From the NCBI RefSeq assembly GCF_018403245.1, contig NZ_BOSH01000003.1:248001-312000 (forward strand): a stretch of DNA of 64,000 nt. The letters run 5' to 3'. This document shows positions 43,410 through 52,091 of the stretch, piece by piece. A program made the position numbers and the translations under genes. A model generated the notes under the pieces. It saw nothing but the letters and a program-made list of their open reading frames with translations. It was not told where the DNA came from and did not search any database. The stretch is from Paenibacillus sp. J2TS4. GTDB taxonomy: Bacteria > Bacillota > Bacilli > Paenibacillales > NBRC-103111. How positions within the stretch are numbered: position 1 is the stretch's first letter; each line of letters opens with the position of its first letter.

Positions 43410-43982
43410 ATGGATAAAAAGGCGGAAATCTTTAATTGTGGCAGAGAACTATTCCTCTCCAAAGGCTTCAAGGACACAAATATTTCGGAAATTACAAAAA
43501 TGGCGGGGATCGCGGTAGGGACTTTTTATAACTACTATTCCTCGAAAGAGAAATTGTTCTTTGAGATTTATATTAAAGAAAACGAGAAATTTAAAAAGCG
43601 TATCTTCGAATCCATTGACATGGATCAAGATCCCGTAACCATTGTGAGAAAATTAGTGGGACAGAACATCAGTGCTATGAACTCAAATCCCATACTTAAA
43701 GAATGGTATAACCGGGATCTATTCCGGGAGTTGGAACACTACTATGCAGAAGGCAAAGAGAATGATGATTCCATTCGCAGCTTATATACTGGATTATTAA
43801 AAAAATGGAAGGCGGAAGGCAAAATAAGAGACGATATAGATGATGAACTTTTGCCCGCCTTTTTCGACTCGTTAGCCTATATTGATTCGCATAAGGAAGA
43901 AATTGGAATTCGCCATTTTCCACAGTTGAACCAATATTTGGCGGAGTTTATTATGAAGGGCCTGACAGATTTCCAAAAATAG
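43410..43982 (+). CDS. TetR-family regulator
   Basis: 190 residues. AGAGGTAGC precedes the ATG. N-terminal helix-turn-helix EIFNCGRELFLSKGFKDTNI with the recognition part VGTFYNYYSSKEKLFFEIYI; C-terminal helical ligand domain of normal length. The TGAATGAA..TTCATTCA palindromes before it and before the following membrane-protein gene suggest it represses both. Ligand unknown. Confidence 0.85.
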   Translation: MDKKAEIFNCGRELFLSKGFKDTNISEITKMAGIAVGTFYNYYSSKEKLFFEIYIKENEKFKKRIFESIDMDQDPVTIVRKLVGQNISAMNSNPILKEWYNRDLFRELEHYYAEGKENDDSIRSLYTGLLKKWKAEGKIRDDIDDELLPAFFDSLAYIDSHKEEIGIRHFPQLNQYLAEFIMKGLTDFQK

Positions 43983-44012
43983 GATGAATTCAGGCAGTTT
44001 TTTTGCCTCGAA

Positions 44013-44040
44013 TTGAATGAATATAAAAATATTCATTCAA
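44013..44040. promoter_or_regulatory. TetR operator before the DUF4064-like gene
   Basis: TTGAATGAATAT (44013-44024) and ATATTCATTCAA (44029-44040) form a perfect 12-bp inverted repeat with a 4-bp spacer. The inner arms equal those of the operator at 43367-43392. Confidence 0.65.
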
Positions 44041-44062
44041 TAAAAAGGAGGTGATTCACCAA

Positions 44063-44104
44063 GTGAAATCTCATAAGGCATTCGCTCATCTAAAGAGGGG
44101 ATAG
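44063..44104 (+). CDS. Possible 13-residue leader ORF with near-perfect ribosome site
   Basis: AAAAAGGAGGTGATTCACCAA precedes GTG at 44063; the frame VKSHKAFAHLKRG ends TAG 44102-44104. The ribosome site is almost the exact complement of the 16S tail. No homologue known to me. Could be a translated leader for the DUF4064-like gene 43 bases downstream. Confidence 0.3.
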   Translation: MKSHKAFAHLKRG

Positions 44105-44147
44105 ATTGATCGGAAAGATATGTAAATATTATATTGGAGGTTTAAAC

Positions 44148-44558
44148 ATGAAACGAACAGGGGAAATCGTATTAAGCATCATTGGAGCCGTATCGAGTGT
44201 TATCATGATTGTGACCGGCTTGGTTTTCTTATACCGCAAAGATAGTGAAGATTACTTGAGCTATTTACATGCCAATTGGAGTGAAAGCGAAGTAGCTGCT
44301 TCGCTCGATCAAATGAACCAAGCGGGAACTTTGTGGGTTCTCCCCGGAATAATCGGCGCTGCGCTAGGTATTACTGCAATTATTTTGTTGAAAGGCAACG
44401 GTAGCCCGAAGCTCGCGGGATGGATACTTATTATTGTGTCGGTGGTGGCTTGTATTATTTCAGTGTTCGGATTCATTCCCGCCATGTTCTTTGTGATAGC
44501 AGGAATTATGGCATGGGTAAGAAAGCCGGATGTAAGAAAGAAACAAGCCATTAGGTAA
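44148..44558 (+). CDS. DUF4064-like four-helix membrane protein
   Basis: 136 residues from ATG 44148 (GGAGG upstream; an earlier in-frame start has none). Membrane segments at about 8-28, 60-80, 90-108 and 110-127; an outside loop holds KDSEDYLSYLHANWSESEVA. Layout and the GxxxGxxAIxLLKGN..KxAG pattern fit DUF4064 proteins of Firmicutes, function unknown. Control by the upstream TetR protein is likely from the shared palindrome. Confidence 0.7.
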   Translation: MKRTGEIVLSIIGAVSSVIMIVTGLVFLYRKDSEDYLSYLHANWSESEVAASLDQMNQAGTLWVLPGIIGAALGITAIILLKGNGSPKLAGWILIIVSVVACIISVFGFIPAMFFVIAGIMAWVRKPDVRKKQAIR

Positions 44559-44664
44559 GACACAAAATGATTACCCCCCCTTCATTTGAATCTTCTGCCG
44601 CGAGAAAATTTCATTTGAATTGTATTATCAAAACGGTATCCGTTTGTTATAAAATGATAAAACG

Positions 44665-44850
44665 ATCGCCTCCGGTCTGGAATATTCGCTGCAACAGGTA
44701 CTGTTCTTTGCCATGATGTCGCATCGGCCAAAAAGGTGTTGGCTGAAGACATAGATCAATTCGCTTTATGTTTGTTTTATCGCTTCCGGATGGAAGCGGC
44801 TATGAATTGTGCAGAATGATAAAAGAGCGAAGAGATAGGTATCTTGGTTA
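44665..44850 (+). pseudogene. Frameshifted fragment of an OmpR-type response regulator
   Basis: Three frames in turn give ASGLEYSLQQ, then TVLCHDVASAKKVLAEDIDQ plus FALC, then VLSLPDGSGYELCRMIKERR. Joined, they follow a receiver domain from helix 1 to helix 3, including the LPDGSGYELC stretch after the phospho-Asp, which is itself lost at a frameshift. No promoter or DNA-binding domain remains. Confidence 0.6.
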
Positions 44851-44921
44851 CAATTGTTGCAGACCTAAATATGAGATCCTCTACTTGAAAATATTAATAA
44901 GCGATAGAAGGAGGAAAATGA

Positions 44922-45347
44922 ATGATGAAACCTCGTATTTCTGTACTCACCTTGGGTGTGGACGATTTGGAAAGATCATTAATATTCTATCGGGATGGTT
45001 TGGGCTTGCCTACACAGGGGATAGTGGGCAGGGAGTTTGAACATGGAGCGGTCGCTTTCTTCGACCTGCAGGCAGGTGTTAAACTGGCGATATGGAATCG
45101 GCGCGATCTCGCTCATGAGGCCAAGGTCCCTCTGACATCGCCGAGTTCTACCGAAATGACCATCGGCCATAACGTAGGCAGCAAGGTAGAAGTAGATAAA
45201 ATTATGGAACAAGCCCGAAAAGCAGGAGCCATCATTACGGACCCCGCGCATGATACATTTTGGGGAGGATATTCCGGACACTTCCAGGATCCCGATGGTC
45301 ATTTATGGGAAGTGGTCTGGAACCCGGCGTGGGAGTTGAACGATTGA
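44922..45347 (+). CDS. VOC/glyoxalase-family protein
   Basis: 141 residues, AGAAGGAGGAAAATGA before ATG. One vicinal-oxygen-chelate domain: ISVLTLGVDDLERSLIFYRD, GAVAFFDLQAGVKLAIWNR, GHFQDPDGHLWEVVWNP. The C-terminal Glu ligand (WEVVW) and a His (GHF) are present, while the first metal His is replaced (VLTLG), so metal binding is uncertain. Commonly annotated as glyoxalase/bleomycin-resistance-like; function unknown. The GNAT gene follows after 37 bases, probably the same transcript. Confidence 0.8.
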   Translation: MMKPRISVLTLGVDDLERSLIFYRDGLGLPTQGIVGREFEHGAVAFFDLQAGVKLAIWNRRDLAHEAKVPLTSPSSTEMTIGHNVGSKVEVDKIMEQARKAGAIITDPAHDTFWGGYSGHFQDPDGHLWEVVWNPAWELND

Positions 45348-45384
45348 TTTATCCGATCTTTTCATATAGAGGGAGATAAAGATT

Positions 45385-45873
45385 ATGAACATTTCGAAAC
45401 AACGCGGACAAAATCATGTACGGCCTTACCGGCTTGAAGATCGGGAAGCATGTCTGACTCTGTTTGAGAGTAATGTACCAAAATATTTTGCATCTGAGGA
45501 ACGCAAAGATTTTATTTCGTATCTGGATGATTTGAAGGGGCCGTATTTCGTCATGGAGGATGAGAAAGGCGCGATTGTCGCTTGCGGCGGCTACGCGGTC
45601 AATAAAGAAGACCGCACGGCTGCTGTTCTCTGCTGGGGGATGGTCCGTCGCGACCTTCATCGCTGCGGGCTGGGTCAGCAGCTTCTTGCCGAGCGATTGA
45701 AGCGAATCGCGGCGGAACCGCAATTTTCCATCGTGACCATTGATACGTCGCAGTACAGCCGCGGCTTTTTTGAACGTTTCGGGTTCGTTGCAAAGCGGGT
45801 TTGCACGGATGGTTTTGCTCCGGGTTTGGACCTTGTTGAAATGCAACTTGATCTCCCCCAGCTAAACTTATAG
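45385..45873 (+). CDS. GNAT-family N-acetyltransferase
   Basis: 162 residues, GAGGGAGATAAAG before ATG. Core motifs: VRPYRLEDREACLTLFESN, YFVMEDEKGAIVACGGYAV, and the acetyl-CoA loop RRDLHRCGLGQQLLAERLKR (R-x-x-G-x-G/A type), then FFERFGFVAK. It transfers acetyl groups to an unknown amine in the cytosol. Confidence 0.88.
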   Translation: MNISKQRGQNHVRPYRLEDREACLTLFESNVPKYFASEERKDFISYLDDLKGPYFVMEDEKGAIVACGGYAVNKEDRTAAVLCWGMVRRDLHRCGLGQQLLAERLKRIAAEPQFSIVTIDTSQYSRGFFERFGFVAKRVCTDGFAPGLDLVEMQLDLPQLNL

Positions 45874-45903
45874 GATTCAATGTGACCTGGAGCTGTTCAT
45901 TTT

Positions 45904-46485
45904 TTGTTTAGGCTGCCCTTGTATTCTAAGTTAGGTTCAAGTTTACAAGGGGAGGAGGAAAGAGATTCCGGATGCCATATTAATCCGGCGGTTTCGCTGG
46001 CGATGTACATACGCCGGAAAATGCCGGGAAGGGAATTCATTGGTTATGTGATTGCTCAGACAGCCGGCGCCGTAACAGGTTCGGCGCTGCTATACGCGAT
46101 TATCCGTTCAACAGGCCAGTCCGTCACCGGCTTAGGGCAGAACGGATTCGGCGCAGGATACGGAATAGGAATAAACGCTACAATGGCCTTTATTGTGGAA
46201 ATCGTATTGACTTTCATCTTCATTTACGCCATTCTGGGTGTCACCTCTGATTCCGCCAACAGCCATGTAGCGGGGCTTGTTATCGGCTTGTCGCTGGTGC
46301 TTGTTCACATTCTGGGCATCGGCCTTACCGGCACGTCCGTTAATCCAGCGAGAAGCTTCGGACCGGCCATCTTGATGGGAGGAAAAGCTTTAACGGATGT
46401 ATGGGTATTTATTGCGGCTCCCCTTATCGGGGCGGTACTGGCTGCTATCGCATATCGGCAGTTGAATGTTAGCAAAGAGGCATAA
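45904..46485 (+). pseudogene. Aquaporin (AqpZ type) lacking its first membrane helix
   Basis: The frame contains GCHINPAVSLAMY (first NPA), the second NPA in TGTSVNPARSFGPA and four membrane segments, to a normal end. Before GCHINPA a full aquaporin has about 55-60 residues with two helices; here only MFRLPLYSKLGSSLQGEEER (from a TTG with no ribosome site) precedes it. The 5' part has been deleted, so a working channel is unlikely. Confidence 0.7.
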
Positions 46486-46503
46486 TTTTTTTTGCCCGAA
46501 CAA

Positions 46504-46532
46504 TTGACAAAGAAAATCGAATATCCTATAAT
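46504..46532 (+). promoter_or_regulatory. Consensus sigma-A promoter of leuA
   Basis: TTGACA (46504-46509), exactly 17 bp, TATAAT (46527-46532). It drives the T-box leader and leuA. Confidence 0.9.
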
Positions 46533-46557
46533 AACCACTAACTTAAGAATCTAAATG

Positions 46558-46797
46558 TTGCGATTAGAAATAGTAGAGGTGAAATGACCTTTCAGAGAGC
46601 CGTTGGTTGGTGCAAAACGGCAGCGTCGATCACTTTGAACTCGTCTATGAACAGCTGCCCGATAATGTAGGGTAAGACGGACTTCCCCCGTTACAGGGAT
46701 AGATGGTGATCGCCATCGAATGAGATCATTTCACAGGAAATGAATTAGAGTGGTACCGCGGGTTAACCTCGTCTCTATACGTAGAGACGGGGTTTTT
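46558..46797 (+). ncRNA. T-box leader (tRNA-sensing) of leuA
   Basis: The T-box AGAGTGGTACCGCGG (46747-46761) is followed by the terminator stem AACCTCGTCTCTA (46764-46776) with TAGAGACGGGGTT (46781-46793) and T-run. Stem I lies upstream. GAACTC (46637-46642) offers a CUC leucine codon (46640-46642) as specifier, matching the leucine-pathway gene behind it; I infer the codon from position and sense. Uncharged tRNA-Leu would pair with specifier and T-box and let transcription continue. Confidence 0.92.
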
Positions 46798-46873
46798 GTG
46801 TTGATTAAAGTCCGGGTTTAATCAACCCCGCTTGACATATAGATATTCCCAAATGGTTTAGGAGGAAATAGAG

Positions 46874-48424
46874 ATGAACCGTAATATTATTGTTCTGGAC
46901 ACGACATTGCGTGATGGTGAACAAGTGCCGGGCGCCAAACTGAATGTGCATCAAAAAGTCGAGTTCGCTCAGCAATTGAAGCGGCTTAATGTAGATATCA
47001 TTGAAGCAGGTTTTCCGGCTTCGTCCACCGGTGATTTTGAAGCGGTCCGGGAAATTGTCCGAACCGTCGGCGACACCGTATCGATTACCGCTCTGGCACG
47101 GGCGGTCAAGACCGATATTGACGCCGTGTACGAGAGTATCAGGCTTGCGCAGAATCCGTTCATTCATATCGTGCTGGGCACCTCGAACATCCATTTGGAC
47201 AAAAAGTTTAACCGTTCTAAAGATGCCGTGTTGCAGATGGGGGTCGATGCGGTCAAGTATGCCAAAACTTTACTGCCCGAAGTGCAGTACTCCACGGAGG
47301 ATGCATCGAGATCGGAATTTGAATATTTGTGGAAAACGATCGAAGCTGTAGTCAAAGCCGGGGCCACCATTATTAACGTCCCCGATACGGTGGGCTATGC
47401 CGTCCCGGAGGAATTCGGCGATCTGATCCACAAAATTAACGAGCGATTAAAGAATTTGAACGATAAGGTGATTCTGAGCGTTCATTGCCACAACGACCTG
47501 GGATTGGCGACAGCCAATACGCTCAGTGCGATCTATAACGGAGCTGACAAAGTCGAATGCACCATCAACGGCTTGGGTGAACGGGCAGGCAACACTTCTT
47601 TGGAAGAGGTTGTCATGGGGCTCAAGGTGAGGGAAAACCATTATCGTTGCTCCACCCAAATTCAGACGAAAGAGCTTCTCAGAACGTCCAGACTGCTGAC
47701 CCATTTGACAGGACTCGATGTGCAGGTGAACAAAGCGATTACGGGCGAGAACGCTTTTGCACATTCCTCCGGCATTCATCAGGATGGGCTGCTGAAGGAT
47801 CGGCAGGTCTATGAAATCATGTCGCCCGAAGAGGTCGGAGCGGAAAGTATGGAATTGATTCTGACGGCCCGTTCCGGACGCCATGCCTTCAAAAATGCCG
47901 TAGAGAAAATGGGCTTTGACACGAGCGATGCCGAGGACTTCGAGCTGCTGTTCGCCAAATTTCTTACCCTGGCCGATGCCAAGAAAGAAGTCTATGATCA
48001 CGACGTGTTTTACCTGGTGACCCATCACCGCACTCTGGATGAAAACAGAAGCCATCTGTATGAGCTGGAGTCCTTTCAAGTGGTGACCAACGATCTGTAC
48101 CCTACCGCAACCGCCAAATTGAAGAAGGGCTCCGAGACTTTCAAAGGCAGCGCGGTTGGCGACGGTCCGATCGATGCCCTGTACAGCGTCCTCAAGACAT
48201 TGACGGGGCTGGAGGTGCAGCTGAAGGATTACAAAATAAACAGCCTGTCCCGAGGAAAGGAAGCCGTCGGCCGGGTCAACATCCGTATCGAATATCAAGG
48301 CAAAATCTACTCCGGACGCGCTATGGACACGGATATCATTAAGGCCAGCGCAATAGCGTTCCTGAACGGAATTAATGCCGCTTTACTGGATGCAGGCCAG
48401 GACACCGAGAATTCACAAAACTAA
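46874..48424 (+). CDS. leuA: 2-isopropylmalate synthase
   Basis: 516 residues, AGGAGG before ATG, normal length. It condenses acetyl-CoA with 2-oxoisovalerate in the first step of leucine synthesis. Motifs: DTTLRDGEQVPG (9-20, metal and acetyl-CoA site), TINGLGERAGN, and the metal site SVHCHNDLGLATAN (His about 202-204, Asn 205). The C-terminal leucine-binding regulatory domain (about 375-500: YELESFQVVTNDLYPTATAK, GDGPIDALYSVLKTL) is present. The T-box leader responds to leucyl-tRNA, which separates it from homocitrate synthases. No leuBCD or ilv gene follows; a terminator stands at 48491. Confidence 0.92.
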   Translation: MNRNIIVLDTTLRDGEQVPGAKLNVHQKVEFAQQLKRLNVDIIEAGFPASSTGDFEAVREIVRTVGDTVSITALARAVKTDIDAVYESIRLAQNPFIHIVLGTSNIHLDKKFNRSKDAVLQMGVDAVKYAKTLLPEVQYSTEDASRSEFEYLWKTIEAVVKAGATIINVPDTVGYAVPEEFGDLIHKINERLKNLNDKVILSVHCHNDLGLATANTLSAIYNGADKVECTINGLGERAGNTSLEEVVMGLKVRENHYRCSTQIQTKELLRTSRLLTHLTGLDVQVNKAITGENAFAHSSGIHQDGLLKDRQVYEIMSPEEVGAESMELILTARSGRHAFKNAVEKMGFDTSDAEDFELLFAKFLTLADAKKEVYDHDVFYLVTHHRTLDENRSHLYELESFQVVTNDLYPTATAKLKKGSETFKGSAVGDGPIDALYSVLKTLTGLEVQLKDYKINSLSRGKEAVGRVNIRIEYQGKIYSGRAMDTDIIKASAIAFLNGINAALLDAGQDTENSQN

Positions 48425-48490
48425 CCCCGGTTTACCGCCGGACTGATCATCCCGTCAGCCGCCTGGGCACTACCTTTTGGGGTCAATCGG

Positions 48491-48517
48491 AAAGAGTCGC
48501 TTCGGCGGCTCTTTTTT
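48491..48517 (+). terminator. Terminator after leuA
   Basis: AAAGAGTCGC (48491-48500), TTCG tetraloop, GCGGCTCTTT (48505-48514) with one G-U pair, then T-run. Confidence 0.9.
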
Positions 48518-48607
48518 GTGGGGATGTGGAGACGCGAGAAGCGGCGGGATATCTTGACCAGTTGAAGCGCTGCAGGGACAAGTGCCAAGCCTTGGTGATT
48601 TTATATA

Positions 48608-48635
48608 TTGACAGGTTGAAGGCATGGATTATGAT
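48608..48635 (+). promoter_or_regulatory. Candidate promoter of the SARP-like regulator gene
   Basis: TTGACA (48608-48613), 16-bp spacer, TATGAT (48630-48635). If real, transcription starts near 48642 and translation must start later than the ATG at 48631. A single TTGAAGCG, the heptamer repeated before the two downstream genes, lies at 48562-48569. Confidence 0.5.
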
Positions 48636-51600
48636 AAAGTTAACGGATGGAAAACAATTCATAACCACGTCCGGTATGGACTGGGGGGCGGTTACTTTGG
48701 CCGGTTGCAGCTTTCAGTTATTTGGCGGTTGGAAACTATGCTTCGAAGACGGGGCCGTCGCAGAAATTCCCGGCGGCAAGATCAGGCTGCTGCTGGCCTA
48801 TTTGCTGCTGGCTTACGGTATGCCGCGAAGCAGGAGGCAGATCGCGTTTGATTTCTGGCCTGATTCTACCGAGAAACAGTCCCTCTCCAATTTGCGGAAG
48901 CTTATTCATGATCTTAGGGCGTGCGTTCCCCAAATTGATCGGTATGTTAAGATAACCCCTTCCTATATGCAATGGAATCATGAACGGCCTTGCTATTCGG
49001 ATGTGCGTGAATTTGAGCTGGCGGCACAAGGCCAAACCCTCTTCGAACTTCGGAAGGCGGAAGCGTTGTACCAGGGAGAATTGCTGCCCGGATTGTACGC
49101 GGATTGGCTCTATGCACAACGTGAGCGATTGGCGCAGACGTATTTGCAGGTGCTTGAAAGGTTAATTTCGATTTTGGAAGGTCAAAGAGAGTATTCGCCA
49201 GCGATATTTTTTGCCAACAAGCTGCTTGCTCAAGATAATTTAAAAGAAGAAACTTATCGCGCTTTGATGCGATTGTATGCAGCGAACAAAAATATGGCAG
49301 GCGTCGCACAAACTTACGAGCGTTTGCGAACCGTTCTGCAAGAGGAGTTTGGCATAAATCCGGCGGAAGAGACGCGGCTGCTGCTTCAAAGGCTCATGCA
49401 GCAAAATGACGATCATTCGTCCGGCATCAATAGCCAAACGCCGTTTTTCGGAAGAATCATCGAGTGGGAAACGATGCTCGGCGTTTGGAAGCGGGCCATG
49501 TCGGGTACGGGGGCGATGATCGTCTTGCGGGGAGAAGCAGGGATCGGCAAAACAAGACTGGCCCATGAATTTAAAGAATGGGCGGGCAGCCAAGGGAGCC
49601 AGACCGCTGCCGCGAGCTGCTATCCATTCTCAGGTTCGCTGTCATATAATCCGGTCATAGCCTGGCTCAGAAGCCTTCCCGTACCGCAGTTAAATCCGGT
49701 ATGGCTGTCGGAATTAACCCGCTTGCTGCCGGAATTGCGCGAACGTTATCCGGAATTGCCCGAGCCGGCCCCCGTTCAGGAAAACTGGCAGTTTAACAGA
49801 TGGTATGAGTCGATTGAACGGATGCTGATGGCGAAGCAGCCGCTGCTGTTACTTCTTGACGATATACAATGGTGTGACAGAGAAACGCTGCAATTCGTTT
49901 CTTATTTGCTTAGAACCGATTCCGGGGTAAGAGCGCTCCTGATTGCGACGATGAGAACAGACGATTACGTCCATGATGCTATCGGGCATTTTTTGTCCGG
50001 ACTTCGAATCGAACGGAAACTGGTGGAAATCGAACTCGCACCCATCAGCAAAGAAGATACGAGACAACTCATGGCCGCGACAGTCGGAGAGGCGCTTGCC
50101 AACCGTCATTCGTCCGTTCTGTATGAGGAAACGACTGGCAATCCGTTATTTATTGTGGAGACCTTGCGGGAATGGCAGACAGGCACCGAGAAGCGCGATT
50201 TTCGCCTTGCGCCGTTGGCGGTCACCATCCTCGAAGGCCGGTTAAGCAGGCTTTCCAAAGAACATCAACAGCTTGTAACGGCTATAGCCGCTGTCGGAAG
50301 ACCGGTGTCCATTGAATTTATGGCAGTCGTCATAAATGCGACGGAAGAAACGGTTCTCGAAAGAATGGAGCAGCTGGCAAGGAGGAAGGTGGTTCAGGAA
50401 CACGGAAGCGGGTCGTATGATTTCACCCACGACATCATTAGGGAAAACGCTTACAAATCGATGAGCTTCAACAGGCGCCGCCAGCTCCACAAGCAAATCG
50501 CGTGCGCGTTAATCGCCGCCCATCGGCAGCACGAGGCGATTGCTGCGGAAATCTCTTTTCATTTCGAGCTTGCCGGCTTGGAGCAGGAAGCCATTCCTTA
50601 CTATGAGATGGCCGCGGCAGCGGCGGAGAAGCTGTTCGCACATGAAACGACGATCAAGTATTACCGGAAGCTTTGCACCCTCCTGCCTTCCGAACGATCC
50701 TTGGCGATTTTGATGAAATTGGGCGAAGCCTTGATCATGTCGGGCGATCCGAACGAAGCGGAGAATATCTACAGGCACTGGCTTGAACGAACCGGATCTC
50801 ACGTTTCGCTTGGAGAACGTTCCTTCTGCGAGGTTGCCCTCGGCAATTGTCTGCGCATTCTGGGAAAATACGAAGAAGCACGGCATTATGTGGAACGGGC
50901 GCTGCGTTATTTTGAACTGATGGACGATGAGGACGGACTCAGCATCGGTTACGGAACTCTTGGCCTTTTGCATTATTACACAGGCAATTTTGATCTGGCT
51001 ATTCATTTTTTGACGGAGAGAATGAAATTGCCCGCTTCGGGGAATCGCATGCGGGAGGATTGCCGGTTTTTCGGTATTATAGGCGCCTTGCTCTATGACC
51101 AATGCGAGTACGACCAAGCTATTCATTGGCTGAAGAAAAAAGCCAAGCTCGCCATGGCCTGTCAAAACAAGCCCTTCGTTGGGCAAGCGATGGGTTTATT
51201 GGGGCTCGTCTATATGGACATGGATCAAATGGATCGGGCATTCGATCACATTATTGAAAAAATGGAAATCAGCCACTCCATCGGCGATCGGATCGGTTTT
51301 GCCTTCGCGCTTGGGATGCTGGGAAGATATTATTTGTTGTGCGGATGCTGCGAGCAAGCGGCGGAATGCTTCTCCTTCTGCCTGGAGGAATCCGTTATTG
51401 TCAAGGATTGGCGCATTGCGGCCATCATGCTCGGTATCGAAGGTTACAACTTGTTCATACAAGAGCGGTACGAGGAAGCCGGCTTATGGATCGATCGCTC
51501 GATTCGGCTCTGCACACAATTGCACATTCCCTTTTTCGAATGCGATGCCCTTTATTACTTGAGCCTGCTGAGACAGCGCCAACATCAATACGAAGACGCG

Positions 51601-52038
51601 CTGAAAGCAGCGGAAGCGTCGTTGGAGATCGCAAGCCGGCTCAAGCGGAGAGACATGCATTACAGGATCCTGGTGCATTTGTTGCATGTCAAGGCAGATT
51701 TAGGCCTGCTCCATCCGGCTGAAGCAGCGGAGAACCTGCAAGCGTTACAGCAACAAGCCCCCCGCCAACAGGAACAGGCTGCGATTGGCTATGCCCTGTG
51801 GAAGCTGAACCCGGAATCGGCGGAGCATCGAACGGCCGCTCTTCTATTGAATGAAGTACTTTACCGGAATTCGGGCAAGGAAGAATATTTCGTGCGCTTA
51901 TGCGAGCTGACTGATGAGGAAATAGCCGCCATAGCACCGCGCCCGATGCCGAGCTTGTCCGAGGCTGCGCAAAATAAGAGGCTCTCTGCGCAAGTTTTCG
52001 CTGAAATCGATCGATACTTGATTAACCTGGCCAATTGA
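48631..52038 (+). CDS. SARP/AfsR-like regulator: winged helix, BTAD, AAA ATPase, TPR
   Basis: Up to 1135 residues. The start is uncertain: ATG 48631 has GAAGG nearby, ATG 48676 lies after the predicted promoter, and a GTG at 48526 is too close to the leuA terminator. Domains: OmpR-like winged helix (about 20-110: GGKIRLLLAYLLLAYGMPRS, SLSNLRKLIHDLRACVP); BTAD (about 115-260: LPGLYADWLYAQRERLAQTY, ALMRLYAANKNMAGVAQTYE); AAA/NACHT-type ATPase with Walker A GEAGIGKTR and Walker B LLLLDDIQW; then about 500 residues of TPR-like helices. No LuxR helix-turn-helix at the C-terminus. This is the layout of actinomycete AfsR activators, rare in Firmicutes. It ends on the first heptamer of the next promoter. 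Confidence 0.85.
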   Translation: MIKLTDGKQFITTSGMDWGAVTLAGCSFQLFGGWKLCFEDGAVAEIPGGKIRLLLAYLLLAYGMPRSRRQIAFDFWPDSTEKQSLSNLRKLIHDLRACVPQIDRYVKITPSYMQWNHERPCYSDVREFELAAQGQTLFELRKAEALYQGELLPGLYADWLYAQRERLAQTYLQVLERLISILEGQREYSPAIFFANKLLAQDNLKEETYRALMRLYAANKNMAGVAQTYERLRTVLQEEFGINPAEETRLLLQRLMQQNDDHSSGINSQTPFFGRIIEWETMLGVWKRAMSGTGAMIVLRGEAGIGKTRLAHEFKEWAGSQGSQTAAASCYPFSGSLSYNPVIAWLRSLPVPQLNPVWLSELTRLLPELRERYPELPEPAPVQENWQFNRWYESIERMLMAKQPLLLLLDDIQWCDRETLQFVSYLLRTDSGVRALLIATMRTDDYVHDAIGHFLSGLRIERKLVEIELAPISKEDTRQLMAATVGEALANRHSSVLYEETTGNPLFIVETLREWQTGTEKRDFRLAPLAVTILEGRLSRLSKEHQQLVTAIAAVGRPVSIEFMAVVINATEETVLERMEQLARRKVVQEHGSGSYDFTHDIIRENAYKSMSFNRRRQLHKQIACALIAAHRQHEAIAAEISFHFELAGLEQEAIPYYEMAAAAAEKLFAHETTIKYYRKLCTLLPSERSLAILMKLGEALIMSGDPNEAENIYRHWLERTGSHVSLGERSFCEVALGNCLRILGKYEEARHYVERALRYFELMDDEDGLSIGYGTLGLLHYYTGNFDLAIHFLTERMKLPASGNRMREDCRFFGIIGALLYDQCEYDQAIHWLKKKAKLAMACQNKPFVGQAMGLLGLVYMDMDQMDRAFDHIIEKMEISHSIGDRIGFAFALGMLGRYYLLCGCCEQAAECFSFCLEESVIVKDWRIAAIMLGIEGYNLFIQERYEEAGLWIDRSIRLCTQLHIPFFECDALYYLSLLRQRQHQYEDALKAAEASLEIASRLKRRDMHYRILVHLLHVKADLGLLHPAEAAENLQALQQQAPRQQEQAAIGYALWKLNPESAEHRTAALLLNEVLYRNSGKEEYFVRLCELTDEEIAAIAPRPMPSLSEAAQNKRLSAQVFAEIDRYLINLAN

Positions 52039-52069
52039 AGCGTTTTTGAAGCGTCCCCTCCTTTAAAAT
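52036..52069 (+). promoter_or_regulatory. SARP-type heptamer direct repeats and -10 before the propeller/SLH gene
   Basis: TGAAGCG at 52036-52042 and again at 52047-52053, period exactly 11 bp, then 10 bp to TAAAAT (52064-52069). No sigma-A -35 is present. The same arrangement recurs at 54092-54125. Actinomycete SARPs bind heptamers 11 bp apart just upstream of a -10. Confidence 0.65.
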
Positions 52070-52091
52070 GAATCCGAAGGAGGGATTTTTT
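52056..52091 (+). terminator. Terminator hairpin of the regulator gene overlapping the next ribosome site
   Basis: CCCTCCTT (52056-52063) pairs with AAGGAGGG (52077-52084), 13-nt loop, then A and six Ts. The right arm is the ribosome site of the next gene. A transcript initiated at the promoter above starts after the left arm and would leave the ribosome site free. Confidence 0.65.

Noticed and set aside
47447..48298. 283-codon minus-strand frame inside leuA
   Set aside because: Antisense shadow; leuA is unambiguous.
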